Notes: generated by a model from the sequence alone, not told the origin. A stretch of 64,000 bases of DNA from Planktothrix tepida PCC 9214 (GCF_900009145.1 NZ_LN889801.1:62001-126000), one strand, 5' to 3'; shown: positions 9,190 to 18,043, counted from the first letter of the stretch. Translations and numbers: made by a program.

Positions 9190-9250
9190 GTTAAGGGTTG
9201 AACGTGCTTTCAGTGTTTTTGGGCTACCTGTACGGCAACCTTAACCCAAA
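9190..9250 (+). promoter_or_regulatory. possible structured leader of rplU
   Basis: In the 246-nt stretch before rplU, TTAAGGGTTG near 9195 can pair with CAACCTTAA near 9237 with one bulge, enclosing a loop just upstream of the start codon. L21 operons often have structured leaders. Whether this one is regulatory is inference. Confidence 0.35.
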
Positions 9251-9255
9251 ATTCC

Positions 9256-9633
9256 ATGAGTTACGCAATTATTGAAACAGGCGGTAAACAAATCAAAGTA
9301 GAACCCGGTCGGTTTTACGATATTGAACTATTAGCCGCCGAAGAAAATGAACAAATTACCATTGATAAAGTTCTGTTAGTCAATCATGACGGCGACGTTC
9401 AAATTGGTCAGCCTTTAGTGAGTGGGGCGACCGTTGAAGGAACTGTGATGCGCCATCTGCGGGGACGAAAAATTATTGTTTATAAAATGCGTCCGAAGAA
9501 GAAAACCCGCAAAAAACAAGGTCATCGCCAAGAAATTACTCGGTTGATGATTGACTCTATTTCTCTGAATGGGTCTGTCGTGGCGAAGCGGGAAGAACAA
9601 CCCGCAGAATCTGGGACGATAACTGAAGAGTAA
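9256..9633 (+). CDS. rplU: 50S ribosomal protein L21
   Basis: Large-subunit protein that binds 23S rRNA. The start [15 protein letters not shown] is diagnostic of bL21, and the conserved basic stretch [16 protein letters not shown] follows. The length of 125 residues includes a C-terminal extension of about 20 residues ([17 protein letters not shown]), common in cyanobacteria. It is 54 nt upstream of rpmA in the usual L21-L27 order and probably co-transcribed with it. Confidence 0.98.
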   Translation: MSYAIIETGGKQIKVEPGRFYDIELLAAEENEQITIDKVLLVNHDGDVQIGQPLVSGATVEGTVMRHLRGRKIIVYKMRPKKKTRKKQGHRQEITRLMIDSISLNGSVVAKREEQPAESGTITEE

Positions 9634-9687
9634 CACCACATTGCGTCAGACTATCTAACATACTGATTATTTCATTGGGAGAATAAA

Positions 9688-9972
9688 ATGGCTCATAAGA
9701 AAGGGACGGGTAGCACTCGTAACGGTCGTGACTCTAACGCCCAGCGCTTGGGTGTCAAGCGTTTTGGGGGTCAAGTGGTGCGCGCTGGTAATATTTTAGT
9801 TCGTCAACGGGGTTGCAAATTCCACCCAGGTAACAACGTGGGTATCGGTAGCGATGATACCTTATTTGCGAAAATTGATGGGGTTGTTTGTTTTGAACGC
9901 AAAGGTAAAACTCGCCAAAAAATTAGTGTTTACGCTGTTCCTCAAGCTGAACCCGCAGCAGTTGAAGCTTAA
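9688..9972 (+). CDS. rpmA: 50S ribosomal protein L27
   Basis: Large-subunit protein near the peptidyl-transferase centre. It begins [20 protein letters not shown], directly as the mature AHKKG form without the cleavable N-terminal extension found in Firmicutes. [20 protein letters not shown] and [17 protein letters not shown] match bL27. It has 94 residues and is the second gene of the rplU-rpmA pair, followed by a strong intrinsic terminator. Confidence 0.98.
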   Translation: MAHKKGTGSTRNGRDSNAQRLGVKRFGGQVVRAGNILVRQRGCKFHPGNNVGIGSDDTLFAKIDGVVCFERKGKTRQKISVYAVPQAEPAAVEA

Positions 9973-9994
9973 TTAATTTTATCTCTTGCTAAAG

Positions 9995-10017
9995 CGGGCT
10001 AAAATAGCCCGTTTTTT
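9995..10017 (+). terminator. intrinsic terminator of rplU-rpmA
   Basis: Perfect 7-bp stem CGGGCTA/TAGCCCG (9995-10001 and 10005-10011) with loop AAA and an immediate run of six T, starting 23 nt after the rpmA stop. Confidence 0.9.
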
Positions 10018-10480
10018 GTTGAAAAAATTTAGCATTATTCAACTCCTGTAGGGTTTGTAAGTACAGCGCACGCACCCCTTTATTTAAGGATTAAAAACAT
10101 GATAAATCAGGGAATTAGTTACTGAAATTACAGAATTTCTGAGAGTGTTCTAGGGAAAATCTCACCTTCTGGCTGCAAATGTCATTAAACGCTCATATTT
10201 GATCCTAAACTCTTGATTATTCTATCCCTATGTTATAGGATTTATTTCAAGAAAAACACTCAATATCAGTCCAGTTCCCATCTGGAAAAGAGGCGTATTT
10301 TTTTTAATCTTGTTAAATTCGCCACACACTCAATGAACTTTGATCTGTTCCATAGCACCTTGTTTCAGTGGATTAAACTGGATCTGCTTTAACGTGCTAA
10401 TCTTGAGTTAAAATTTATCAGTTTCTTAACAGTTATCAGTGGTTATCGGTTGCTCAAAATCATTTGAAGGATTATTCTCT
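10018..10480. other. intergenic region without recognised feature
   Basis: About 460 nt between the rpmA terminator and the GNAT gene. No reading frame with cyanobacterial character, RNA gene or repeat was recognised. GAAGGA at 10466-10471 is the likely ribosome-binding site of the next gene. Confidence 0.4.
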
Positions 10481-10960
10481 ATGAAAGCCGTTTACCCGGA
10501 TCACCATCATATCTTATTTAATGATTCTCGTACCAACATTGATTTAAACCAGCTTCAAGCTCTATTTCAACTCGCTGCATTTTGGGCAAAAGATCGAAGC
10601 CAAGAAGATTTAAAAATTGCCATTAGTAATAGTGAACCCGTTGTTACGGTATGGGATTATGAGCAAATGATTGGGTTTGCAAGGGCAACTTCTGATGGCA
10701 TTTATCGCGCTAATATTTGGGATGTGGTGATTCATCCTGATTATCAAGGTAGTGGACTGGGACGAAAATTAGTCCAAACTGTATTAAGTCATCCCAAAAT
10801 GTGTCGCGTTGAACGGGTTTATTTAATGACAACCTATCAACAAAAATTTTATGAACGTATTGGCTTTGAATATAATTCAAGTACCACAATGGTTTTGAAT
10901 AATCAACTGTTAGAAATTAACCCTCAAAAATCTGAATTGACGACTATTTTTTCTTCATAA
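10481..10960 (+). CDS. GNAT-family N-acetyltransferase
   Basis: Acetyl-CoA-dependent acetyltransferase, substrate unknown. From ATG 10481 it has 159 residues. The core VVIHPDYQGSGLGRKLVQTVL contains the acetyl-CoA pyrophosphate loop (Q/R-x-x-G-x-G/A form, here YQGSGLG). FYERIGFEY is the conserved C-terminal strand-helix of the fold. MIGFARATSDGIYRANIWDVV is the preceding beta hairpin. The start was chosen for GAAGGA ten nt upstream; a longer frame from 10439 adds 14 unrelated residues. It stands alone on the plus strand. Confidence 0.85.
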   Translation: MKAVYPDHHHILFNDSRTNIDLNQLQALFQLAAFWAKDRSQEDLKIAISNSEPVVTVWDYEQMIGFARATSDGIYRANIWDVVIHPDYQGSGLGRKLVQTVLSHPKMCRVERVYLMTTYQQKFYERIGFEYNSSTTMVLNNQLLEINPQKSELTTIFSS

Positions 10961-11010
10961 TTAACCTAGAAACTCAGTTTATTAACCCATCTCTCCATCA
11001 TTTTTTATCG

Positions 11011-11076
11011 TAGGGTATGTGACCTAAAAAAAAACTATGATCCCAGCAGTAAAGTTATGGGTCGTCACCTACCCTA
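11011..11076. repeat. MITE-like inverted-repeat element
   Basis: A 66-nt segment has near-perfect 13-bp inverted ends: TAGGGTATGTGAC (11011-11023) and the complement of GTCACCTACCCTA (11064-11076), with one mismatch. It lies in the intergenic gap before the methyltransferase gene and encodes nothing. It looks like a small non-autonomous element or structured repeat. Confidence 0.5.
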
Positions 11077-11137
11077 TTATCGTTTTTCGACGGTATTGCC
11101 AACAAAAACCTATTGATTTCACTGCCTCCCTCTAAGG

Positions 11138-11154
11138 GAGAAACCCGGTTTCTC
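11138..11154. repeat. dispersed palindrome GAGAAACCCGGTTTCTC
   Basis: A 17-nt near-perfect palindrome upstream of the methyltransferase start. A 15-nt core of the same palindrome recurs at 57309-57323. It is characteristic of interspersed repeats in Oscillatoriales genomes. Confidence 0.6.
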
Positions 11155-11232
11155 GTTTCTCCTTCCGAGGTGACAAAAAACCCCCGTCGTGAAACACTAA
11201 AGAATATAAATGCAAATACTCAAATATTAATT

Positions 11233-12165
11233 ATGACGGTCAGCACCACCTCCAAACCCGAATTGATGTCCCGCTTCGTCAACGGGATTTTAGCGGTTAA
11301 ACCCCTCAGCAATTTTGCGAAACACCAAGCCCGACAAATGATGATTAAACGGGCTGAAAAAATGGGAGTTCCTTGGCGAAAACAGACGGAAACCTTACTC
11401 GCCCGGAATTGGGATGCAGAATTATCTCAAGTTGAAAACCCCAATCTGCAATATCCCGATTATTATGTTACGTCCTTCCACGCCTATGAGGAGGGAAATC
11501 TCAGTTGGCAAGCCGCCGTTGAAGTGGAAGTTGCAGCTTATGCGGTTCATGCTAAAATCTGGCCAGAAGCAGGAGTCCAGGGGGATGCCAAACTCCGACA
11601 AAGTTATCATGATATTTTAAAAGCTCAATTACCGACTCCTCCACAGGATATTTTGGATTTAGGATGCAGTGTGGGAATGAGTACATTAGCGCTGCAAGAA
11701 ACGTTTCCTGATGCGAAGTTAACTGGTGTGGATTTATCGCCTTATTTTTTAGCAGTTGCCACCTACAATACCCAAAAACAATCGAATTGGAAATATCCTC
11801 CCCAATGGGTTCATGCACCTGCGGAGTCAACCAGTTTACCCAGTGCTTCTTTTGATTTAGTTTCTCTGTGTTTAATTTGTCACGAATTACCCCAAGCTCC
11901 CACCCGTGAAATTTTCCACGAAGCACGACGTTTATTACGTCCGAATGGTCATTTAGCCATTATGGATATGAATCCCCAATCAGAACAATTTAAGAAAATG
12001 CCGCCTTATGTTTTTACCTTGTTAAAAAGTACAGAACCTTATTTAGATGAATATTTCACCTTAGATATTGAACAAGCCATAATAGAAGCAGGATTTCAAC
12101 GTCCTACGATTAATTTTAATAGCCCTCGTCACCGAACCATTATTGCTACTGCGAAATCGATTTAA
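11233..12165 (+). CDS. class I SAM-dependent methyltransferase
   Basis: About 310 residues from ATG 11233 (MTVSTTSKPEL). The SAM-binding motif I is DILDLGCSVGMSTLAL, the acidic strand is LTGVDLSPYFLAVA, and the motif III-like FDLVSLCLICHELP with RRLLRPNGHLAIMDMN completes a methyltransferase_11/25 core. A helical N-terminal region of about 110 residues precedes it. The frame is open back to 11113, but that stretch overlaps a dispersed palindrome, so the internal ATG is preferred. The acceptor is unknown. Confidence 0.85.
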   Translation: MTVSTTSKPELMSRFVNGILAVKPLSNFAKHQARQMMIKRAEKMGVPWRKQTETLLARNWDAELSQVENPNLQYPDYYVTSFHAYEEGNLSWQAAVEVEVAAYAVHAKIWPEAGVQGDAKLRQSYHDILKAQLPTPPQDILDLGCSVGMSTLALQETFPDAKLTGVDLSPYFLAVATYNTQKQSNWKYPPQWVHAPAESTSLPSASFDLVSLCLICHELPQAPTREIFHEARRLLRPNGHLAIMDMNPQSEQFKKMPPYVFTLLKSTEPYLDEYFTLDIEQAIIEAGFQRPTINFNSPRHRTIIATAKSI

Positions 12166-12239
12166 ATAGATTCCGCTTTAAAACTGTGGAACTATAGGAT
12201 ATTAAATTGAGTCCTATTAACCATAAATGAGCATTTTCG

Positions 12240-12266
12240 GATGTAGGGGCGAGGTCATCTCGCCCT
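12240..12266 (+). terminator. hairpin, candidate terminator or dispersed repeat
   Basis: GGGCGAG and CTCGCCC form a perfect 7-bp stem around GTCAT, followed by TTAAA. It lies downstream of the methyltransferase gene. The weak T tract makes a dispersed-repeat origin equally likely. Confidence 0.4.
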
Positions 12267-12302
12267 TAAAGGTTATCAGGTTCATTTCATTGAATTACGT
12301 TT

Positions 12303-14501
12303 ATGTTAGATGCTGCTGGTTTATTTAATGAATCCTTTTATTTAGCTCAAAATCCTGATGTTGCCGCCGCCGTCAAGAGTGGGGTAATTGCCAATGGATT
12401 TCAACACTTTATTGAGTCGGGTCAATTTCAAGTTCGCCAACCGAGTCCCCTCTATGATGAATCTTATTATTTAAGTACAAATCCTGATGTTGCCCAAGCC
12501 GTTAATAGTGGAGCATTTGCTAGTGGTTTTCAACATTATATTACCCTAGGGCAATTTGAAAATCGTAACCCCAGTTTTTTATTTAATACCTCTTATTATT
12601 TAAACGAAAATCCTGATGTTTCTCAAGCCGTTGCCCAAGGTAATATTACTGGAATTGAACATTTTATTGAATTCGGACAATTTGAAGATCGTAGCCCCAC
12701 ACCCCTCTATAATTCTAGCTATTATTTAGCTCAAAATCCTGATGCAGTGGCTGCTGTTGAACGAGATGAACTCACGGGAATTCAACATTATATTAATATT
12801 GGGGCTGCGGAAAATCGACGGTTTACCCCCTTTATTGACCCAGAGGGGTCTAGCTTACCCAACCGAGTAGCAACGGGGGATACAACTGCAACTTCAACGG
12901 TATTTTGGACACGCAGTTCTGCGACTGGGCCGATTACTTTAGAATATGCGACTAATCTAAGTTTTTTTAATCCTATTGGCGTTCTCAATACCACCGTTAC
13001 AGATATTACTGAACCTGTTAAATTAGAAGTCAATAATTTAGTACCTAATACTCAATATTTTTATCGGTTTACGAATGCTCAAGGTGTCTCCTCGGTGGGG
13101 AGTTTTCGCACGCCAGCACCCCTCGATATCCAAACAGAATTAAGATTTGGAGCAACGGCAGACGGACAAGGAGAATTAATGCCTTATATGTCTGTCAATA
13201 ACGTTCCCGAACGCAATTTAGACTTTTTTGTACAACTGGGAAATACTATTTCTGCGGATACCATCTCTCCCGATTTACCCGATGTCCAACAAGCAACAAC
13301 ACCCCTAGATTTTAGAACTAAATATAATGAAATTGTTTCCCCCCGTTTAGAGCTTAATCCTTGGGCGAATTTACAAGCTTCCACAACTTTATATGGAACT
13401 TGGAATGATCAAAATTTAATTCACAATTTTGCCGGAGGAGAAAATCCTGCCTTATCTCCTCAACAATTCTTTTTTGGAAATGAAGGACAATTTATTAACG
13501 ATACCAATCAATTTAATATCGGTTTAGACGCTTGGAAAGACTATAATCCTGTGGGAAATCAAGTTTATGGAGAAACGGGAGACCCACGCACAGCTAATCA
13601 AGAAAAACTCTATCGATTTCAACCTTTTGGTCAGGATGGGGCTTTATTTGTATTAGATGCCCGTTCCTTTCGAGATGCACCTTTAACTCAAGTTCCTGAC
13701 CCGGCTTTAGACAGTCAAATTAATCAATTTTTAGCGTCTTCTTTTGACCCCAACCGGACGTTATTAGGTAAAGTTCAGTTACAAGATTTAAAGACTAATT
13801 TATTAGATGCCCAAAACGCCGGAGTCACTTGGAAATTTATTTTTTCTCCGGTTCCGATGCAAAATTTAGGACTGTTTGATTCGGCTGACCGTTGGGAAGG
13901 CTATGCGGCTGAACGCACGGATTTATTACAATTTATTGATCAAAATAATATTCAGAATGTGGTGTTTGTATCAGGCGGTGCAGATGGAACCATTGTTAAT
14001 GAGTTAACTTATCAATTAAGTTTTGATCAACCTCAAATTCAAACCGATGCGATTGAAATTACGGTGGGGCCTATAGGTCAACAATTGAATTTAGGGGAGG
14101 AGTTGATTCCCGCAACTTTTGGTTCAGAAATTATTAACTTGAGTTCAATTGATACGATTACTCAAGAGACAAAGGATTTTTATCAAACTTTAGAGACCAC
14201 TTCTAGTAAAGATCAATTGGTTCAAACGATTCTCAATAATCAATTAAATCAATTAGGATATAATAATCCGATTGGTTTAGATGAAACTCAAGGAAAAGCT
14301 GAGTTAATGCAAGGGTCTTATTTTGCGGTGCATAATTTTGGCTGGACAGAATTTGTGGTAGATGAACAAACCCAACAGTTACAAGTCACAGTTTATGGAA
14401 TTGAACCCTACACCGAAACTGATATTAAAACAAGTCCTGCTAATATTATTAATCGTCAGCCCGAGGTGATTAGTCAATTTGTTGTTAATTCCATCCCATA
14501 A
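12303..14501 (+). CDS. PhoD-family protein with four N-terminal repeats; metal ligands substituted
   Basis: A 732-residue protein. Residues 1-176 hold four tandem repeats of about 42-46 residues (pattern F/L-x-x-SYYL-x-x-NPDV-x-x-AV, GxxHFIxxGQFExRxPS), common in secreted cyanobacterial proteins. An Ig-like N-domain typical of PhoD follows (NRVATGDTTATSTVFWTR), then a PhoD phosphoesterase fold from about residue 280. Catalytic residues of the family are replaced. GDTIYAD has become GNTISAD (Asp to Asn at 314, Tyr to Ser at 317), DDHE has become NDQN (368-371), and the later DIHG has become GADG. An active alkaline phosphatase is therefore unlikely. No classical signal peptide is visible. The 3' end overlaps the convergent GGDEF gene by 28 nt. 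Confidence 0.8.
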   Translation: MLDAAGLFNESFYLAQNPDVAAAVKSGVIANGFQHFIESGQFQVRQPSPLYDESYYLSTNPDVAQAVNSGAFASGFQHYITLGQFENRNPSFLFNTSYYLNENPDVSQAVAQGNITGIEHFIEFGQFEDRSPTPLYNSSYYLAQNPDAVAAVERDELTGIQHYINIGAAENRRFTPFIDPEGSSLPNRVATGDTTATSTVFWTRSSATGPITLEYATNLSFFNPIGVLNTTVTDITEPVKLEVNNLVPNTQYFYRFTNAQGVSSVGSFRTPAPLDIQTELRFGATADGQGELMPYMSVNNVPERNLDFFVQLGNTISADTISPDLPDVQQATTPLDFRTKYNEIVSPRLELNPWANLQASTTLYGTWNDQNLIHNFAGGENPALSPQQFFFGNEGQFINDTNQFNIGLDAWKDYNPVGNQVYGETGDPRTANQEKLYRFQPFGQDGALFVLDARSFRDAPLTQVPDPALDSQINQFLASSFDPNRTLLGKVQLQDLKTNLLDAQNAGVTWKFIFSPVPMQNLGLFDSADRWEGYAAERTDLLQFIDQNNIQNVVFVSGGADGTIVNELTYQLSFDQPQIQTDAIEITVGPIGQQLNLGEELIPATFGSEIINLSSIDTITQETKDFYQTLETTSSKDQLVQTILNNQLNQLGYNNPIGLDETQGKAELMQGSYFAVHNFGWTEFVVDEQTQQLQVTVYGIEPYTETDIKTSPANIINRQPEVISQFVVNSIP

Positions 14502-15544
14502 ACAATGATTAGATTTCGTCCTTTAGCTTTCGCTTCATAGAGGGCATCATCTGCCCTTTTAATTAACAAATCAATATTCGTGTTAGGACAAGGAATACAA
14601 CTACTTATTCCTTGACTCAAGGTAACATAATGATGGGGTGAATCGGGGTGAATAATTTTCATTTGAGCGAGTTTTTCCTGAATTAATTTAGCGACAGTAA
14701 AGGCCCAAGATTGGTCTGTGTTGGGTAAAATCAGAGCAAATTCTTCTCCCCCATAACGAGCAACTAAATCTGCTGGACGTTGAGCAAATTTTTCTAAAAT
14801 TTCAGCGACTTGCTTGAGACATTCATCCCCTTTTAAATGTCCATACTTATCGTTATACTTTTTAAAAAAATCTACATCGCATAAAATCAACGAAATGGGC
14901 AATTTTTCCCGTGCTAACCTTGCCCATTCAGCTAATAAATAGGTATCAAAATAACGACGATTTGCAACTTGAGTTAATCCATCAACAGTGGCAAGGCGGT
15001 GTAATTCTTGATTAACTTCTTCAAGTTTATGATAGAGTTGAGATTGTTGAATTGCCATGTTAACTTGGGCAGCTAAAGAAAGAATAATTTTAACTTCTGA
15101 TTGTTGCCAACGAACTTCCCCAGAAGATAGAATAATAGGATGTTTGTAAGTGCCGACTGACGCTTGGGGAGATAAACTTTGGAGGTAAGTTTTTAAGGGT
15201 TGATGTTCGTCCGGGGGGATTAAGGAATAAATCATTTTTCCGATTAATTCTTGAAAAGATTGATTAAAATAACGACTAAAGGCTAAATTAACAAAGGTAA
15301 TTGTTCCATCCGGGAGAAATCGACAAATTAATTCTGTTTGCGTTTCTACAATTTCTCGATATTTTTCTTGACTTCTGAGCCGGTTTTCTAACTGTTTGCA
15401 GTTTTGTTTTTCTTCGTACAGTTGTAATTTTAATTGTTGGTGCGAAACGTTCCTGTCAAAGTCTAGGGATAAACCCCAAACGTAAGCAGGGAGATAGGTG
15501 TAGACAATTGATAGAAGGGCATTCAAACCCAACAATAAATCCAA
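14474..15544 (-). CDS. PAS-GGDEF diguanylate cyclase
   Basis: Predicted to synthesise cyclic di-GMP. The order is a hydrophobic N-terminal stretch (LGLNALLSIVYTYLPAYVWGL), a coiled coil (QLYEEKQNCKQLENRLRSQ), a PAS domain (YREIVETQTELICRFLPDGTITFVN), and a phrase typical of GAF C-termini (LAAQVNMAIQQSQLYHKLEE). A complete GGDEF domain follows, with GGEEF as the active loop and an RxxD product-inhibition site (RPAD) five residues before it. The start is TTG 15544 directly after an in-frame TGA. The PAS domain appears shortened, ending at GEVRWQQSEV. A group II intron begins only about 60 nt upstream, so the true N-terminus may have been lost. Confidence 0.85.
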   Translation of the reverse strand: MDLLLGLNALLSIVYTYLPAYVWGLSLDFDRNVSHQQLKLQLYEEKQNCKQLENRLRSQEKYREIVETQTELICRFLPDGTITFVNLAFSRYFNQSFQELIGKMIYSLIPPDEHQPLKTYLQSLSPQASVGTYKHPIILSSGEVRWQQSEVKIILSLAAQVNMAIQQSQLYHKLEEVNQELHRLATVDGLTQVANRRYFDTYLLAEWARLAREKLPISLILCDVDFFKKYNDKYGHLKGDECLKQVAEILEKFAQRPADLVARYGGEEFALILPNTDQSWAFTVAKLIQEKLAQMKIIHPDSPHHYVTLSQGISSCIPCPNTNIDLLIKRADDALYEAKAKGRNLIIVYGMELTTN

Positions 15545-16157
15545 TCAAAACCTGTCTTAACTTTGGAAATGTGACCCTAAAGGAAGGTCAATCTCGGAGT
15601 CAATGGTGCGGCTTTCCGAACAATAAAGTACGGTAGCCCATTCCAAAGAGATACGGCAATTCCCACAGTGTCAGACTGATTATCAAAACACTGAAGCTGG
15701 GAGTAAAGGGGAATCGGATATAAGTCAAATACCTAAGTAATTTCTCTAGCCAATTGCCCAAGAATAACGAAAGTGAACATCCGACTTGAACCGTCGTTAT
15801 AATAAAGTAGCGAAATTGACTTGATTACGCTGCGTTCAAAAGAACAAAGGGAAAAGATGGAAGTTTCAACGATACTTCTATAAAAGGTAAGTATTTCAGT
15901 TCAACACTTACTAAGACTCCCAAAAGTACCTCGGCGGATAGGATGATTCTAAAGGCAATAAACCCATTTCCAAGGAACGTTAAAACCCCTCGTATACTCC
16001 TACAGAGGTCGAATACTGTTAGGTAGCCACAAATCTATGGCGGATGTTGTGAGGGTGAGAGATGGATTCTGAAGCTAATGCTTAAACGTAATGTTTAAGA
16101 TATGCCCATGGAGTCCGGTTTAGTTGTTAGGTAAGGTTTTAATTAGCAGTTAAAACG

Positions 16158-17768
16158 GTGAAAACGAGTATAACCAAGACTACGACTGCATGGAATACTA
16201 TCAATTGGGCGAAAGTTCAACGGGTAGTATTTAAGCTGCAAAAGAGAATTTACCAGGCATCATTATCGGGACAAAATGCAAAAGCTCGGAAGCTCCAAAA
16301 ACTTCTAGTCAAGTCATATTACGCCAAACTCTTAGCAATTAGAAGGGTAACTCAAGATAATCAAGGCAAGAAGACATCCGGGATAGATGGGGTTAAATCC
16401 ATCACACCCAAACAACGATTAGAACTTGCCCAAAACTTGAATAAATACCAAAAGGCAAAACCACTCCGAAGGAAATGGATACCCAAACCCAACGGTGAGG
16501 AAAGACCTCTAGGAATTCCAACTATAAACGACAGAGTAAGGCAAGCCTTGGTGAAATCTGCATTAGAGCCACAATGGGAAGCCAGATTTGAGGGTGAAAG
16601 CTACGGGTTTAGACCCGGACGCTCTGCCCATGACGCAATGTCACGAGTCTTCCATAGCATCAAACAAGGGGAATATTACATCCTAGATGCTGACATCTCA
16701 AAATGCTTCGACCAGATTAATCATGATTACCTACTGTCCAAAATTGATTGTCCATCAATAATAAAAGCCCAAATCAGACAATGGTTGAAAGCTGGAGTAA
16801 TGGACAACGGCATATTTGAGGCAACCGAGGCAGGTACACCACAAGGAGGTGTTATCAGTCCTCTACTCGCTAACATCGCACTGGATGGAATGATTAGACT
16901 AATTGAACATAAATTTCCAAAAAAGAAATACCGTGTTCAAGCCCTAGTCATTAGATATGCCGATGATTTCATCGTGGTAAGTCCACAATTAGAAATTATT
17001 CAACAGTGCATGATTGAAATCGAAGAATGGTTAAAACCTATCGGATTAGAACTGAAACCAGCCAAAACCCGAATTTGCCACACATTAAGAGAAATCGAAA
17101 TAAACGGCGAAAAGGTAAAACCAGGATTCGACTTTCTAGGCTGGAACTTCCGGCAATATCCAGTTGGTAAACACCATTCTAGTAAAACCGGAAGTCAAAA
17201 ACCCAAATTATTAGGTTTTAAAACCTTAATCAAACCTAGTAAGAAATCAATCAAAGCTCACTCGGATAAGGTGAAGGAAGTAATTAAAACCCACAAAACT
17301 GCACCCCAACACGCATTAATCAAAAACCTAAACCCAGTCATAAGAGGATGGTGTAACTACCATTCCAAAGTTGTTTCCAAAGAAACATTCTCCTCATTAG
17401 ACTATGTTACATGGCAAAGATTAAGAGCATGGACAGTCAGCCGATGCGGTAAAGCAAGTTACAAAAAACTGAAAAACTACTTCAGAAAAAACGAGAATAG
17501 GGCATGGAGTTTTGAAACCAAAGACGGGTATAAACTACTAACCCATGCAGAAATACCTATCACCCGCCATGTAACTGTAAGACCTGACGCATCACCTTAT
17601 GATGGAAACTGGACTTACTGGAGTACAAGAAAAGGAACATCTTTTGATGTACCTAAAAGAGTAGCAACTTTGCTCAAAAAGCAAAAAGGTAAATGTAACT
17701 TCTGTGGACAATATTTTACCCCAGAAGATGTTGTAGAAATCGGGACACAATTCATCCTACATCTTTAG
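16158..17768 (+). CDS. ltrA: group II intron reverse transcriptase/maturase, frameshifted in the HNH domain
   Basis: Intron-encoded protein that promotes splicing and retrohoming. It starts at GTG 16158. The RT domain has LDADISKCFDQI, GTPQGG and the YADD active site (267-270). A maturase domain X follows (NPVIRGWCNYH). The C-terminal HNH endonuclease begins CNFCGQYFTPEDVVEI, but then two extra nucleotides near 17740 shift the frame to a short false tail (GTQFILHL) and stop. The rest of the HNH domain (LGGKNEYKNLQLLHRHCHD) is readable in the other frame to a TGA at 17875. RT and maturase look intact, and the endonuclease is broken. Confidence 0.88.
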   Translation: MKTSITKTTTAWNTINWAKVQRVVFKLQKRIYQASLSGQNAKARKLQKLLVKSYYAKLLAIRRVTQDNQGKKTSGIDGVKSITPKQRLELAQNLNKYQKAKPLRRKWIPKPNGEERPLGIPTINDRVRQALVKSALEPQWEARFEGESYGFRPGRSAHDAMSRVFHSIKQGEYYILDADISKCFDQINHDYLLSKIDCPSIIKAQIRQWLKAGVMDNGIFEATEAGTPQGGVISPLLANIALDGMIRLIEHKFPKKKYRVQALVIRYADDFIVVSPQLEIIQQCMIEIEEWLKPIGLELKPAKTRICHTLREIEINGEKVKPGFDFLGWNFRQYPVGKHHSSKTGSQKPKLLGFKTLIKPSKKSIKAHSDKVKEVIKTHKTAPQHALIKNLNPVIRGWCNYHSKVVSKETFSSLDYVTWQRLRAWTVSRCGKASYKKLKNYFRKNENRAWSFETKDGYKLLTHAEIPITRHVTVRPDASPYDGNWTYWSTRKGTSFDVPKRVATLLKKQKGKCNFCGQYFTPEDVVEIGTQFILHL

Positions 17769-17875
17769 GCGGGAAAAACGAATATAAGAACCTGCAACTA
17801 TTACATCGCCATTGTCACGATATCAAAACGGCAACTGATGGGTCTTACAACTCAATCATAAACCAGATGTTCTGA
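17741..17875 (+). pseudogene. out-of-frame remainder of the intron HNH endonuclease
   Basis: Reading one frame over from the RT ORF gives IHPTSLGGKNEYKNLQL, then HRHCHDIKTATDG and a stop at 17873-17875. This is the normal C-terminal HNH part of cyanobacterial intron proteins, including the second zinc/His cluster. It is continuous with the RT ORF except for the +2 shift near 17740. Confidence 0.75.
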
Positions 17876-17897
17876 TGATAACAGTCAACTAGACTAG

Positions 17898-17931
17898 GAG
17901 CCGTGTGCGGTGAAAGTCGCAAGCACGGTTC
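17898..17931 (+). ncRNA. group II intron domain V
   Basis: A 34-nt hairpin with the GAGCCGT/ACGGTTC outer stem, a bulge and the GAAA tetraloop, the catalytic core of group II introns. It lies in the expected position after the maturase ORF. Confidence 0.85.
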
Positions 17932-17959
17932 TGAATGGGAGGTGAGGGTTGTAAAGCCC

Positions 17960-18043
17960 TCATCGACCCCTAATAACTTGAATCTTTAGCTTTTGACACT
18001 GGCTTTCTGGGTGATAGGAACAATCTGTTAGTTCTTCTGCCAT
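17960..18043 (-). pseudogene. 5' fragment of a gene cut by the group II intron
   Basis: On the minus strand a strong ribosome-binding site (GGGAGGA) precedes ATG 18043. The frame reads MAEELTDCSYHP, then SQCQKLKIQV, and runs directly into the intron end, stopping at 17960 after 27 codons. The composition suggests the beginning of a coiled coil. The PAS-GGDEF gene on the same strand, beyond the intron, also begins with a coiled coil, so this may be its original N-terminus. That link is inference. Confidence 0.5.

Larger units (their letters stand above)
15606..17974 (+). mobile_element. group II intron (ORF-bearing)
   Basis: The 5' boundary is placed at the GTGCG consensus (15606). The 3' region holds a canonical 34-nt domain V (17898-17931: GAGCCGTGTGCGG, GAAA, then the complementary arm ending CACGGTTC). 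Domain VI follows (GGTGAGGG/CCCTCATC), with an inferred end near 17974 (…CCCCTAAT). An intron-encoded reverse transcriptase sits between domains I-III and V. The intron is antisense to the minus-strand sequences on both flanks, so splicing from those transcripts is not possible. Ends are estimated to a few nucleotides. Confidence 0.85.

Noticed and set aside
12303-14501. Active alkaline phosphatase PhoD
   Set aside because: Several metal-binding positions of the family are substituted, so only family membership is claimed.
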